Shown: piece by piece, positions 7,757 through 16,941 of the stretch
How the letters are laid out: each line of letters starts with the position of its first letter
Numbering within the stretch: the first letter of the stretch is position 1
NCBI RefSeq assembly: GCF_016907515.1
Contig: NZ_JAFBBY010000001.1
Location: 2,790,001 to 2,854,000 of the forward strand
Source of the DNA: Nocardioides nitrophenolicus
GTDB taxonomy: Bacteria; Actinomycetota; Actinomycetes; Propionibacteriales; Nocardioidaceae
Length of the DNA stretch: 64,000 bases
Direction: 5' to 3'
Position numbers and translations under genes: made by a program
Notes under the pieces: model-generated
What the model was told of the DNA's origin: nothing
Seen by the model: only the letters and a program-made list of their open reading frames with translations
Databases searched by the model: none

Positions 7757-9441
7757 CGCCGCGCGCGGTGGTGGCCGCGCTGCTCACGGTCACGATCCTC
7801 GGTGTCGTACCGCCGACGTCGGCCGAGCCGGGCACTCCGGCGCTCTTCGGGCCGTCTCCTGAGGAGCTTCGCGTCTTCGACAGCATCGACTCCGGTGGGC
7901 GATACGAGCCCGGCAGCGCCGTGGTCGGCGGCCGGATGGTGTTCGCGGCCGACGGGGGTGCCGAGGGCACCGAGGTGTGGGCGACGGACGGTACGCCGGG
8001 CGGCACCCGGCTGCTGCGCGACATCCACCCCGGGCCGATGGACTCCGATCCCATCGACTTCGTCGCCTTCGCGGGACTGGTGTGGTTCAGCGCCTACACG
8101 CCCGACACGGGGGAGGAGTGGTGGGTCACCGACGGCACGCCCGAAGGCACCCGGCTGTTCGCCGACCTGGTGCCGGGCAGCTCCGGCACCGCGCCGGAGA
8201 ACCCGGTGGTGCTGGGCGGGCGGATGTACTTCAAGGGTCAGGCCGTCGGTGCCGGCTTCGAGCTGCTGGTCACCGACGGCACGGTCGCCGGCACCCGGCT
8301 CGCGCTCGACATCTTCGCCGGACCGGAGTCGGGCTTCCCCAACCTGATCACGCGGGTCGGCGACCGCCTGGCCTTCTCGGGGCGGGTGGCCGACGGGGTG
8401 CTGAAGCCCTATGTCACCGACGGTACGCCGGCCGGCACCAGTCGCCTGGACCAGCTGCCACTCACGGTCGACCTGCGCCCCGCGGAGTTCACCGCGGTCG
8501 GGGATCGCGTCTACTTCACCGCGCTCGACCCGGACGCCGGCCGCGAGCTGTGGTCGAGCCGGGGCCTGCCCGGCGACGCGACGATCGTCAGGGACATCGC
8601 CCCGGGCACCGGGGGCAGCTACCCCACCAGCCTGACCGCCTTCCGGGACCGCCTCCTCTTCGCCGCCTACCAGCCGGGCACCGGCGCCGAGCTGTGGTCC
8701 TCGGACGGCACCGCCGGCGGCACCCAGCTGGTCCGCGACATCGAGCCGCCGGGCGGTGTGGGGGTCGCGGAGCTGACCGTCGCGGGCGACGAGCTGTACC
8801 TCGTCGCCGACGACGGGGTGCACGGGAGGGAGCCGTGGGTCAGCGACGGATCGGCCGCCGGGACCAGGCTGCTCGCCGACCTCGACCCCGGGGCGGCCTC
8901 CAGCGGCCCGCGTCCGATGGCCGCCGTCGACGGCCGGCTGCTCCTCAACGCCACCACCGCCGCGGGCGCCGAGCCCTGGATCTCCGACGGCACCGCCGCC
9001 GGCACCCGCCAGCTGGCCGACCTCGTTCCCGGCGCGGGCGGGTCCGACCCGTGGCGGATCGGCGTGCTCGGCAGGACCCTGGTCTTCGCCGGCCTCCTCG
9101 CGCCGGGAGACCGCCGCGAGGTGCTGCGCGCCGTCACCGTGCCCACCTCGACCACGACGGTGCAGGTGCGCAGGAAGTACCGCTGGAAGGCCGCCAGGAA
9201 GCGGCGGATCGTGCTGCCCGTGACCGTCTCGGCGACCGTTCCGCTCTCCGGCACGGTCACGCTGACCCGCAAGGGTGTGGTCGTCGGCGCCGGCGTCGTG
9301 GTGAACGGGCAGGCGCGGGTGCGGATCACCAAGCGGCTCAAGAAGGGCAGGCATCGGATCCTGGTGAGCTACGGCGGCTCGATCGACGCGCAGCCGTCGA
9401 GCACCACGGTGGTCGTCAAGGTCCGCCGCCGCGGCAGGTGA
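7753..9441 (+). CDS. Secreted ELWxTDGT-repeat propeller with C-terminal Ig-like domain (paralogue 3)
   Basis: 562 residues with a signal peptide (cleavage near TSAEPG). Eight TDGT-type repeats are visible; the fourth is KPYVTDGT followed by RLDQLPL, as in both sister genes. The C-terminal Ig-like domain contains RRKYRWKAARKRRI and ends KVRRRGR. The start is the ATG overlapping the previous stop (7753-7756). Its own TGA (9439-9441) is the first three bases of the next TGACAGG box, so the regulatory site of the following gene overlaps this coding end. Confidence 0.75.
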   Translation: MTPRAVVAALLTVTILGVVPPTSAEPGTPALFGPSPEELRVFDSIDSGGRYEPGSAVVGGRMVFAADGGAEGTEVWATDGTPGGTRLLRDIHPGPMDSDPIDFVAFAGLVWFSAYTPDTGEEWWVTDGTPEGTRLFADLVPGSSGTAPENPVVLGGRMYFKGQAVGAGFELLVTDGTVAGTRLALDIFAGPESGFPNLITRVGDRLAFSGRVADGVLKPYVTDGTPAGTSRLDQLPLTVDLRPAEFTAVGDRVYFTALDPDAGRELWSSRGLPGDATIVRDIAPGTGGSYPTSLTAFRDRLLFAAYQPGTGAELWSSDGTAGGTQLVRDIEPPGGVGVAELTVAGDELYLVADDGVHGREPWVSDGSAAGTRLLADLDPGAASSGPRPMAAVDGRLLLNATTAAGAEPWISDGTAAGTRQLADLVPGAGGSDPWRIGVLGRTLVFAGLLAPGDRREVLRAVTVPTSTTTVQVRRKYRWKAARKRRIVLPVTVSATVPLSGTVTLTRKGVVVGAGVVVNGQARVRITKRLKKGRHRILVSYGGSIDAQPSSTTVVVKVRRRGR

Positions 9442-9471
9442 CAGGCCGATGACAGGCCGGCCGAGCAGCGT
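9439..9471 (+). promoter_or_regulatory. TGACAGG direct-repeat box with weak -10 (site 3)
   Basis: TGACAGG at 9439-9445 and 9450-9456, 11 bp apart with spacer CCGA. Nine bp follow, then CAGCGT (9466-9471), six nt, then the ATG at 9478. Spacing is identical to the site at 6029. The first copy overlaps the stop codon of the upstream gene. Confidence 0.6.
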
Positions 9472-9477
9472 GCTGGC

Positions 9478-10941
9478 ATGACAACCACCACCGGCGCGGT
9501 CGACGGCGACCGCACGCCCGGCGCCACGCCGGGCCTGAGCCGCTGGGCGGTGCCGCTGATCTGCGTCGCCCAGCTGATGGCCACCCTCGACGTCACGATC
9601 GTCAACCTGGCGCTTCCGGCGATCGACGGGGCGCTGGGCCTGACCGATGCCGGCCTGGCGTGGGTCATCGACGCGTACACCCTCGCCTACGCGGGCCTGC
9701 TGCTCGTCGGCGGCCGGCTCGGCGACCTGGTCGGGCGCCGTCGCACCCTGATGATCGGCATCGGCCTGTTCACCGGCGCCTCGTTGGTCGCGGGCCTGGC
9801 CCACGACCCCGCGGTGCTGCTGGCGGCCCGCGCCGGCCAGGGGGTCGGCGCCGCCTTCGCCACGCCCACGACGCTGGCGCTGATCACCGCGCTGGTCCCG
9901 GCGGGAGCGGCTCGCGCCCGCGCGATGGTGGCGTACGGCGCGATGGCCGGGCTCGGCATCACGCTGGGCCTGGTCCTCGGCGGCCTGCTGACCGAGTACG
10001 CGTCGTGGCGCTGGGTGTTCCTGGTCAACGTCCCGATCGGCCTCGGCCTGCTGGTCAGCGTGCGACGCGTGCTGCCGGAGTCCCGGGGCGTGCACCGCCG
10101 GGTCGACCTGCTCGGCGCCGGGCTCGGCACGGCCGGCCTGACCGCACTGGTCTACGGGGTGATCCGGGCCGGCAGCCACGACGGGGCCGACCACCGGTCG
10201 GTGGTGGCGCTCGCCGCCGCGACGACGCTGCTCGGGGCGTTCGTCGCGGTGGAGCTGCGCGTCCCCGAGCCCACGCTGCCGCTGCACCTGCTGCGTCACC
10301 GGACCCGGCTCGCGGCGTACCTGATCGCGGGGTTGCTGTTCGCCTGTCTCTACCCGAGCTTCCTGCTGCTCAGCCGGAGCCTGCAGGAGGTCCAGGGCCT
10401 CGGTCCGGTGACCGCGGGGCTGCGCTTCCTGCCCATCGGCGTCGGCGTGCTGGCGTTCGCGATTCTCGCCCGCCGGCTCCTCGCTCGCGTGGGCGCCCGC
10501 CCCCTCGTCCTCGTCGGTACGACAGCCGCCACCGTGGGTGCCGCCGGCCTGGTGGCGCTGGATCGGAACGGCAGCTATGCCCTGGTGCTGCTGCCCTGCC
10601 TGGTCGGCCTCGGCGCCGGTGTCGGCACGACCTTCGTCGCGAACGCGGCGCTGGCGATGACCGACGTGGCGGCCGACGACACGGGCATCGCCTCCGGGCT
10701 GCTCAGCACCTTCCAGGCGGTCGGAGGCACGGTCGGCGTCGCCGCACTGGCGTCGATCGCGTCCTCGAGCACCGCCGACCGGATCGCCGCGAGCGACGGG
10801 CCGCTGTCGGTCGAGGACGTGCGCGCCGCCCTCCTGGCCGGGTTCGGCGACGGCTTCACGCTCGCAGCCGCGCTGGCCGCTGTCGCGACGGCGGTGGCGG
10901 TCGTGCTGGTGCTCACCGGCGCGCGAGGAGGCCGGAGATGA
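9478..10941 (+). CDS. MFS drug/metabolite exporter, DHA2/EmrB type (14 TM)
   Basis: 487 residues, with predicted membrane segments consistent with a 14-TM DHA2 exporter. Typical motifs are LDVTIVNLALPAI in TM1, GGRLGDLVGRRRTLMIG (motif A) after TM2 and the antiporter-type region near GLGITLGLVLGGLLTE. It probably expels a hydrophobic compound using the proton gradient; the substrate is unknown. It starts the transcript driven by the third TGACAGG box and overlaps the lipase ATG by 4 bp, forming an exporter-lipase-AfsR block. Confidence 0.88.
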   Translation: MTTTTGAVDGDRTPGATPGLSRWAVPLICVAQLMATLDVTIVNLALPAIDGALGLTDAGLAWVIDAYTLAYAGLLLVGGRLGDLVGRRRTLMIGIGLFTGASLVAGLAHDPAVLLAARAGQGVGAAFATPTTLALITALVPAGAARARAMVAYGAMAGLGITLGLVLGGLLTEYASWRWVFLVNVPIGLGLLVSVRRVLPESRGVHRRVDLLGAGLGTAGLTALVYGVIRAGSHDGADHRSVVALAAATTLLGAFVAVELRVPEPTLPLHLLRHRTRLAAYLIAGLLFACLYPSFLLLSRSLQEVQGLGPVTAGLRFLPIGVGVLAFAILARRLLARVGARPLVLVGTTAATVGAAGLVALDRNGSYALVLLPCLVGLGAGVGTTFVANAALAMTDVAADDTGIASGLLSTFQAVGGTVGVAALASIASSSTADRIAASDGPLSVEDVRAALLAGFGDGFTLAAALAAVATAVAVVLVLTGARGGRR

Positions 10942-12064
10942 GCGTGCAGCGCACCGGCGTGGGCCGCGGCACGGCCCTCGTCCCGCCGCCGAGCCTGGAC
11001 CCGTTCTACGGCCCGGTCGCCACCGTCCCCGCTCCCGGGACCGTGATCCGCAGCCGGCGTGTGGTCGTGCTGCACGAGGCGGTGGCGGCCGGCTGGCAGC
11101 TCGTCTACGCGTCCACCGGGGCGCGGGGGCAGCGGATCGCGGTGTCCGGAACGGTGCTGTTGCCCTGCCGTAGCTGGCGTGGCCCCGGGGAGCGCCCGCT
11201 GCTCAGCTACGGCGTCGGGGTCCACGGCCTGGATCGGGACGCCGCACCCAGCCATCTGATCGCCCGGGGCGCGGAGCCGGAGCTCGACCTGGTCGCCGGC
11301 GCGCTGGACCGGGGCTGGGCGGTCGCGATCAGCGACGGCGACGGCCTGGGCATGCCCGGTCCGCACACCTACGGCGCCGGGGCGCCGGGCGGTCATGCGC
11401 TGCTCGACATCGTCCGCGCCGCACCCGTCGCGGTGCCCCGCTGGGCGAGCACCCCGCCGACGCTGCTCTGGGGCTACTCCGAGGGTGGTCGCTGCGCGGC
11501 CTGGGCGGCGGAGCTGCAGCCGTCGTACGCGCCCGACGTGGCGCTGGTGGCACTGGCGGCCGGCGGGGTGCCCGCCGACCTGCGGAAGGTCGTCGAGGCG
11601 ATCGACGGCGGTCCGTTCTCGGGGCTGGGCCTCGCGGTCCTCGTCGGTCTGGCCCACGCGCACCAGGACCCGGCCCTGCTGCGGATCCTCAGCACCGACG
11701 GCCGGGCGGCGGCCGAGCGGGCGGCGCTGGCCGACGTCGTCGGGCTGGTCGTCGAGCACCCCCAGCCGATGCGCGAGCACACGGTGCGCGACGAACCCTG
11801 GGAGGAGCCGGTGTGGCGGGCGCTGCTGGACCGGGAGCGCAACGGCGGCCGCGCACCGGCGGTGCCGGCGTACCTGTACACGTGCGCGGCGACCTGCTCG
11901 TCCCCACCGAGGTGGGCCGCCGGCTCGCGCTCGACTACGAGCGGCTCGGCGCGGACGTCACCTGGCGCCCGGTCGAGGCGGCCGACCACCTCTCCGGAGC
12001 GACCGTCGGGAGCGGCCCGGCGCTCACCTGGCTGGCCTCCCGTCTGCCGAGAGCAGAGCGGTGA
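10938..12064 (+). pseudogene. Secretory-lipase-family protein interrupted by a -1 frameshift
   Basis: Resembles the LIP family of secreted alpha/beta-hydrolases (PF03583 type): PGTVIRSRR, the pre-nucleophile region GMPGPHTYGAG and nucleophile elbow GYSEGG. In frame from 10938, the protein runs normally to PAYLY at about 11879 and then becomes nonsense. The +2 frame immediately carries the expected continuation, VRGDLLVPTEVG, later ADHLSGATVG, ending at TGA 12062-12064. One missing C in TACACGTG (expected TACCACGTG, giving YLYHVRGD) explains it. The triad Asp and His lie beyond the break, so the uninterrupted frame cannot make an active enzyme. No strong signal peptide is visible. Sequencing error cannot be excluded. 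Confidence 0.8.
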
Positions 12065-12120
12065 GCCGGAGCGGTACCGATGCACGGCGCGGAGGCGCTG
12101 GACCGTGGTTCGATGACGCG

Positions 12121-15018
12121 GTGGAGTACGGCGTTCTCGGCGAGCTGACCGCGGCGGCGGCCGGCGTGGACCACACCCCTCGGGGCCAGCGGTCGCGTGA
12201 CCTGCTGGCGGTCCTGCTGCTCCGGCCGGGCCGCGCCGTGGGACCCGAGGTGCTGCTCGACCTGGTCTGGGGCGAGGAGGCGACCCGGCTCGACGTGTCG
12301 GTGGTGCACACCCAGGTGGCCCGGCTGCGTCGCGCGCTGGGGGCCGACCAGGTGGTCACCACGCCGACGGGCTACCGGCTCACCGGGTGCCGGACCGACG
12401 CGGACCGGTTCCTCGACCTCGTCGGCGAGGCCCGACGCGCCGACCGGCCCGCGCGCGCGGTCGACCTCCTCGACGCCGCGCGCCGGCTGTGGCGGGGACC
12501 GCGCCCGTTCGCCGATGTCGCCGACACCATCGCCGGGGCCGAGGTGGCGCGTCTGGTCGACGCCCGGCTCGCCGCGGACGAGCTCCTCGTCGAGCTGCTC
12601 CTGACCGCCTCCGAGCGGGACGCGGCGGTCCGAGCGCTCAGCGTCGCGCGCGAGCTGGTGGAGCGGGAGCCGCTGCGCGAGCGGTCCTCCGAGCTCGCGA
12701 TGCTGGCCGCGGCCCGGCTCGACGAGCAGGCGGAGGCGATCGCGACCTACGAGCGAATGCGCCAGGTCCTGCGCGACGAGCTCGGCGTCGACCCGGGCCG
12801 CACCCTCCAGCAGCTCCATGCCCGCGTGCTCGACCAGGACGTCACGCTGCTGCTGCCCCGGCCGTCCGGCTCCGAGGCGCTGACCGAGCGTCGTGGCGGG
12901 GTGCGCGTGTCCGCGCCGCCGGTGCCGGTGAGCCGCCTGGTGGGTCGGTCCGCCGAGCTCGGCACCCTGCTGGACCTGGTGGCCCGGCGCCGGGTGGTCG
13001 CGGTGACGGGGCCCGCCGGCGTGGGCAAGACCCGGCTGGCGCTGGAGGTCGCCGACCAGCTCGCCGGTCAGCGGGAGATCTGCTTCGTCGACCTGGCCGC
13101 CGCGGAGCCCGACAGCCCGGCCGAGGTCACCGAGGCGGTGGCGGCGGCCCTGGGGCTCGCGGCGGAGGACGCCGAGCCGGACCGCGTCGCCGACGCGCTC
13201 GTCGACCGCTCGCTGCTCCTCGTCGTCGACGAGGCGGAGCGCCATCGCGCCGGGGTCGCCGAGCTCGCGGCCGCGGTCGCGCGGCGCTGCCCCCGGGTGA
13301 CCGTGCTGGTGACCTCGCGCGCGGCGCTGGGCGTGATCGGCGAGGTGGACCTGCCGCTGGCGCCGCTCGAGGTGCCGGGACCGTCCGCGACCGGACCGGA
13401 CCTCGCCGCCGTGCCCGCCGTCCAGCTCCTCCTCGAACGACTCCACGACCACAGCCCGACGATGGCGGTCGGGGAGGCGCAGCTGGCTCGGCTGGCGTCG
13501 TACGCGCGCCAGCTCGACGGCCTGCCGCTCGCCCTGGAGCTGGTCGCGGGCTACGCCGGCTCGCGCTCCCTGGCCGACCTCGGCGAGCTGCTGGAGGCCC
13601 CCCTCGACCTCGCCGCCGCCGACGTCGGTCGCTCCCTGCGGCATCGGTCCCTGCGTGACGCCGTGCGCTGGACGGTCGAGCGGCTGCGACCCGAGCAGCG
13701 GATCGTGCTGGGTCGCCTGGCGGTCTTCGTCGGCGGCTTCGACCAGGCCGCGGCCCGTCACGTCGTGGGCGACGACCTGGGCTCGACCACCACGGTCGAC
13801 GGTCTGGTCCACGGCCTGGTGCGTGAGTCGCTGCTGCAGGTGGAGCGCACCGCTGGCGGACTGCGGCTGCGCCTGTTGCGCACCGTGCGCGACTGCGCGC
13901 TCGAGGACGTGGCCGGCGCCGGTGACCTGCGCGCCGCCCGGGCGCGGCACCGCGCCTGGTTCGCCGCGCCACGTGGCGGGTCCGAGGACGGCGTCATCGA
14001 GCACGTCCGGCTCCACTACGACGACCATCTGGCAGCGCTGCGCAGCGCCGTCGACGTCGGCGACGGGGCGGCGGCCGTCGCCCTGCTGCTGCGGCTCGGG
14101 CGCTGGTGGGAGGCCCGCGAGATGGCCGCCGCCGGCCGCCGGTGGACCGGCCGGCTGCTCACCGAGGTGTCCCTCGACCCGTACGACGTGGCCCGGGTCC
14201 GCGCGCTGCGCGGCAACCTGCTCGTCGATCACGACCCCGACGGCGCGCGCGCCGACTTCGCGGCGGCGATCCCGCTCCTGGAGGTCGACGAGGACGGCGA
14301 GAACCTCGTCCTCGCCCTCATCGGCTCCGCCATCGAGCGGTCCATGAGCGGAGCCACCGTCGAGGCGGTGGTGGACGCCGAGGCGGCGGTCTCGGCGGCT
14401 CGCCGGTTGCAGCCCTCCCGACTCCGGCTCGCCCTGAGCGTCCTCGCCGCCATCGCCGTCGAGCTCGATCCCGGTCGCGCCGAGGCGGTCGCCGCCGAGG
14501 CCCTCGAGCTGCTGCTCGCCGGTGAGGTCACCGACGACGTGCCCGGCGTGGCCGCCAACGTCGCCTGGACCCTGTTCTCCTTCGGCCGCGCCGGCGACGC
14601 CCTGGAGATCCTGCTGCGCGTCGCCGGCGAGCTCGACGCGAGTGCGGTGCCGTCGTACCTGCGCATCCACATCGGGTGGGCGCACCTGCTGCTCGGCCAG
14701 GGCACCGCGGCCCTGCACGCCTTCGGTGGCGCATTGGCCGGCGAGGGCCCCGACCTCGGTGCGCGCTGGCACGCCGACGCGCTGGTCGGCGCCGGCTGCG
14801 CTCTCGCCGAGCTGGCCGACCCCGCGGCCGAGGAGCTGCTCAGCGGAGCCGAGGAGCTCTCCGCCCGGACCGGCTACATGCTCTCGGGCTGGCAGAGCGA
14901 GGCGGTGGCTCGCGCCCGCACCTCCCTGGCCGGCCGCCCGGTGCCGTGGGCGGCGGGCCGAGCCGTCGCCGGCCGCCGGCTCTCCCAGCTCCTCGCGGAC
15001 AGCCTGGTGCGGCACTGA
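12121..15018 (+). CDS. SARP/AfsR-like transcriptional regulator (HTH-BTAD-NB-ARC)
   Basis: 965 residues. The N-terminus is an OmpR-like winged-helix DNA-binding domain (YGVLGELTA; VDHTPRGQRSRDLLAVLLL; VVHTQVARLRRALG), then a BTAD domain (to about residue 245, EAIATYERMRQVL, ELGVDPG). A linker leads to an NB-ARC ATPase with Walker A GPAGVGKTR near residue 300 and VDEAE Walker B. The remainder is helical and TPR-like. GTG12121 gives the standard SARP beginning; a GTG at 12061 overlapping the lipase stop would add 20 residues. It probably activates a neighbouring exporter or secondary-metabolism-type operon. Confidence 0.85.
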   Translation: MEYGVLGELTAAAAGVDHTPRGQRSRDLLAVLLLRPGRAVGPEVLLDLVWGEEATRLDVSVVHTQVARLRRALGADQVVTTPTGYRLTGCRTDADRFLDLVGEARRADRPARAVDLLDAARRLWRGPRPFADVADTIAGAEVARLVDARLAADELLVELLLTASERDAAVRALSVARELVEREPLRERSSELAMLAAARLDEQAEAIATYERMRQVLRDELGVDPGRTLQQLHARVLDQDVTLLLPRPSGSEALTERRGGVRVSAPPVPVSRLVGRSAELGTLLDLVARRRVVAVTGPAGVGKTRLALEVADQLAGQREICFVDLAAAEPDSPAEVTEAVAAALGLAAEDAEPDRVADALVDRSLLLVVDEAERHRAGVAELAAAVARRCPRVTVLVTSRAALGVIGEVDLPLAPLEVPGPSATGPDLAAVPAVQLLLERLHDHSPTMAVGEAQLARLASYARQLDGLPLALELVAGYAGSRSLADLGELLEAPLDLAAADVGRSLRHRSLRDAVRWTVERLRPEQRIVLGRLAVFVGGFDQAAARHVVGDDLGSTTTVDGLVHGLVRESLLQVERTAGGLRLRLLRTVRDCALEDVAGAGDLRAARARHRAWFAAPRGGSEDGVIEHVRLHYDDHLAALRSAVDVGDGAAAVALLLRLGRWWEAREMAAAGRRWTGRLLTEVSLDPYDVARVRALRGNLLVDHDPDGARADFAAAIPLLEVDEDGENLVLALIGSAIERSMSGATVEAVVDAEAAVSAARRLQPSRLRLALSVLAAIAVELDPGRAEAVAAEALELLLAGEVTDDVPGVAANVAWTLFSFGRAGDALEILLRVAGELDASAVPSYLRIHIGWAHLLLGQGTAALHAFGGALAGEGPDLGARWHADALVGAGCALAELADPAAEELLSGAEELSARTGYMLSGWQSEAVARARTSLAGRPVPWAAGRAVAGRRLSQLLADSLVRH

Positions 15019-15062
15019 GCGAGGAGGCATGGTCCACCTCGCACCGGGGCAGGGTCTCCCGC

Positions 15063-15443
15063 ATGTGGGAGCAGTACGACGCGCCGGACGAGCGGCCCGG
15101 TGAGAAGCCGGCCGAGCCGGCCCCGGCGCGGGAGCAGCCGCTGCTGGCGCCCGACGAGTTCGGGCCGGTCGGGGCGCGGGGTGGCGGGTCGGCGACCGGG
15201 GTGCTGATCGGGATCCTCGTGGTGATCGCGGTCGTGGTCATCGGCGCGGTGGCGTCCTCGGCCGAGTGGACGGGCAGCGGCGCCGACCACTCCGACTGGT
15301 ACGACTGCATCGCCGAGCAGGAGGCCGACGGCACCGGCCTGCTGTCACCGGCCGAGCTGTGCGACATCGGGCACGAGCGGCCGCCCGGCTATGTCGACAC
15401 CTACGAGTACGACCCGCTCGGCGACGATGGCTACGGTGGCTGA
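15063..15443 (+). CDS. Small single-pass membrane protein, unknown function
   Basis: 126 residues. A charged Pro/Glu-rich cytoplasmic segment (1-45) precedes one strong membrane helix (GVLIGILVVIAVVVIGAV), then an acidic external tail with two cysteines (WYDCIAEQ and AELCDIG). No known domain is recognised. It follows the AfsR-type gene by 45 bp and directly abuts the DUF1905 gene. Reading frame and codon bias look genuine. Confidence 0.6.
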   Translation: MWEQYDAPDERPGEKPAEPAPAREQPLLAPDEFGPVGARGGGSATGVLIGILVVIAVVVIGAVASSAEWTGSGADHSDWYDCIAEQEADGTGLLSPAELCDIGHERPPGYVDTYEYDPLGDDGYGG

Positions 15444-15734
15444 GTGCCCTTCACCTTCTCCGGCGCCGTGATCGAGTGGCGTGGACCCGCACCCTTCGTG
15501 TTCCTGGCGGTGCCCGAGGAGGAGAGCGAGGACATCAAGGAGGCCGCGCGCGGCCAGGAGTACTGGGGGCAGGTCGCGGTCGAGGTGCGGATCGGGGGGA
15601 CCGACTTCCGCACCGCGCTGTTCCCGAAGGACGGTCGCTACCTCGTGCCGCTGAAGGTCGTCGTACGACGGGCGGAGGGGATCGAGGTCGGGCAGCGGCT
15701 CACCGCGTCCCTCGAGCTCGCGGCGCGGTCCTGA
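15444..15734 (+). CDS. DUF1905-family protein
   Basis: 96 residues; the GTG start immediately follows the preceding TGA. The pattern FSGAVIEWRGPAPFVFLAVP, WGQVAVEVRIGGTDFRTALFPKDG, YLVPLKVVVRRAEGI, VGQRLTASLEL matches DUF1905, a small beta-barrel domain of unknown function. A second, divergent DUF1905 protein is encoded at 60786. It lies in a tight run of small genes with the upstream membrane protein and the downstream DUF4184 gene. Confidence 0.8.
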   Translation: MPFTFSGAVIEWRGPAPFVFLAVPEEESEDIKEAARGQEYWGQVAVEVRIGGTDFRTALFPKDGRYLVPLKVVVRRAEGIEVGQRLTASLELAARS

Positions 15735-15735
15735 C

Positions 15736-16470
15736 GTGCCGGTCACCCTGGCCCACCCGGCCGCCGTCCTGCCGCTGCGCGGGCTCGGGCTGCCGCTGTC
15801 GGCGCTGGTGGTCGGGTCGATGGTGCCCGACCTGCCGGTGCTCGCGCAGACCTGGGGCCTGTACGGCTTCAGCCACGGCGCGGCCGGCATCGTCACCCTC
15901 GACCTCGCGCTCACCCTGCTCCTGCTGGCCTTCTGGGACCTGCTGGGACGCGACGCGCTCGTCGACACCGCCCCCGCCGTGGTCCGAGACCGGCTCCCCG
16001 CCCGCGCCCGGATCGGGCGCCGTGCCTGGTTGCTCGCCCCGCTCGCGGCGGTGCTCGGCTCGACCACGCACACGGTGTGGGACGCGTTCACCCACCAGGG
16101 CCGCTGGGGCGTGCGGCACGTCGCCTGGCTGCGGGAGACGCACGGTGGCCTGCCCGGTCAGCAGTGGGCGCAGTTCGCCTCCGGGATCGTCGGCCTGCTC
16201 GTCGTGGGCCTGGCGATCGCCCACCACGTCCGCCGCCTCCGACGCGGCGCACCCCGACCGCGACGGCTGCCGGCGGCGACCCTGCCCGTCGGCCTCGGCG
16301 TCGCCACCGCGATCTCGCTCGCCGGCGGCGTGCGCCATCTCGACGCCGGCCTCCACGCCGCCGCCTTCCATGCCGCCGTCGCCGGCATCCTCGCGCTGGC
16401 GGGGCTGGTCGGCTTCCTCGGGGTGGTGTGGCGGCTGGTGCCGGACGTCAGTGACCGGGTCGGGGCCTGA
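15736..16470 (+). CDS. DUF4184-family membrane protein
   Basis: 244 residues from GTG, one base after the previous stop. The start, PVTLAHPAAVLPLR, and GSMVPDLPV are typical of DUF4184 membrane proteins. Several TM helices are visible, with conserved polar sites GSTTHTVWDAFTHQG (His and Asp residues within the membrane region) that resemble metal-dependent membrane hydrolase motifs. Function unknown. Its end overlaps the convergent thioesterase gene by 23 bp. Confidence 0.8.
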   Translation: MPVTLAHPAAVLPLRGLGLPLSALVVGSMVPDLPVLAQTWGLYGFSHGAAGIVTLDLALTLLLLAFWDLLGRDALVDTAPAVVRDRLPARARIGRRAWLLAPLAAVLGSTTHTVWDAFTHQGRWGVRHVAWLRETHGGLPGQQWAQFASGIVGLLVVGLAIAHHVRRLRRGAPRPRRLPAATLPVGLGVATAISLAGGVRHLDAGLHAAAFHAAVAGILALAGLVGFLGVVWRLVPDVSDRVGA

Positions 16471-16927
16471 GCGCCACCGCCGGCCCGGCGTACGCCGCCA
16501 GCGCGGTCCGCACCGGCTCCGAGATCGTCCACGCCGACCCGGCGGCGGTGTCCCAGAACACCGCGCTCGTCTCGGCGACGACCGCCGGCGGGTGGTCCGG
16601 CGCGACCCGCAGCTCCAGGGACACGGTGAACGACGAGCGCCCCACGTGGCTGACCCAGATCCGCACCAGGAAGGGCTGGTAGGCGACGAAGCGCATCTCG
16701 GAGTGGTAGTCGACCCGCTGCGCGCCGACCAGGTGGGCGATCCCGTCGGGCAGGTCGCGGAGCAGCCCGGGCCGGTCGTCCCCGTCCAGCGGCGCGAACC
16801 GGAAGAACAGCAGCCGCGCCTCGTCGAGCACCCGGATCGCCTCGACGTTGTCGACGTGCCCGCCGAGGTTGACGTCGCGCAGCCGTGCCTGGATCTCGCA
16901 GTCGAAGACGTTGCCCACGGACGGCAT
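16448..16927 (-). CDS. Acyl-CoA thioesterase, hotdog fold (4HBT type)
   Basis: 159 residues with hotdog-fold features: FDCEIQARLRDVNLGGHVDN places an Asp-x-x-x-x-His/Asn pattern on the first strand/helix, and QRVDYHSEMRF and VRIWVSHVGRSSFTV are further strands. It probably hydrolyses an acyl-CoA in the cytosol, with substrate unknown. The ATG at 16927 lies just downstream of kdpE (14 bp gap) on the same strand, so read-through from the kdp operon is possible. Confidence 0.75.
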   Translation of the reverse strand: MPSVGNVFDCEIQARLRDVNLGGHVDNVEAIRVLDEARLLFFRFAPLDGDDRPGLLRDLPDGIAHLVGAQRVDYHSEMRFVAYQPFLVRIWVSHVGRSSFTVSLELRVAPDHPPAVVAETSAVFWDTAAGSAWTISEPVRTALAAYAGPAVALRPRPGH

Positions 16928-16941
16928 CCTCGCAGCCAACC

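Noticed and set aside
13100..14000. Plus- and minus-strand Arg-rich frames in the AfsR-type gene
   Set aside because: They are off-frame shadows; the NB-ARC protein frame has clear motifs and codon bias.
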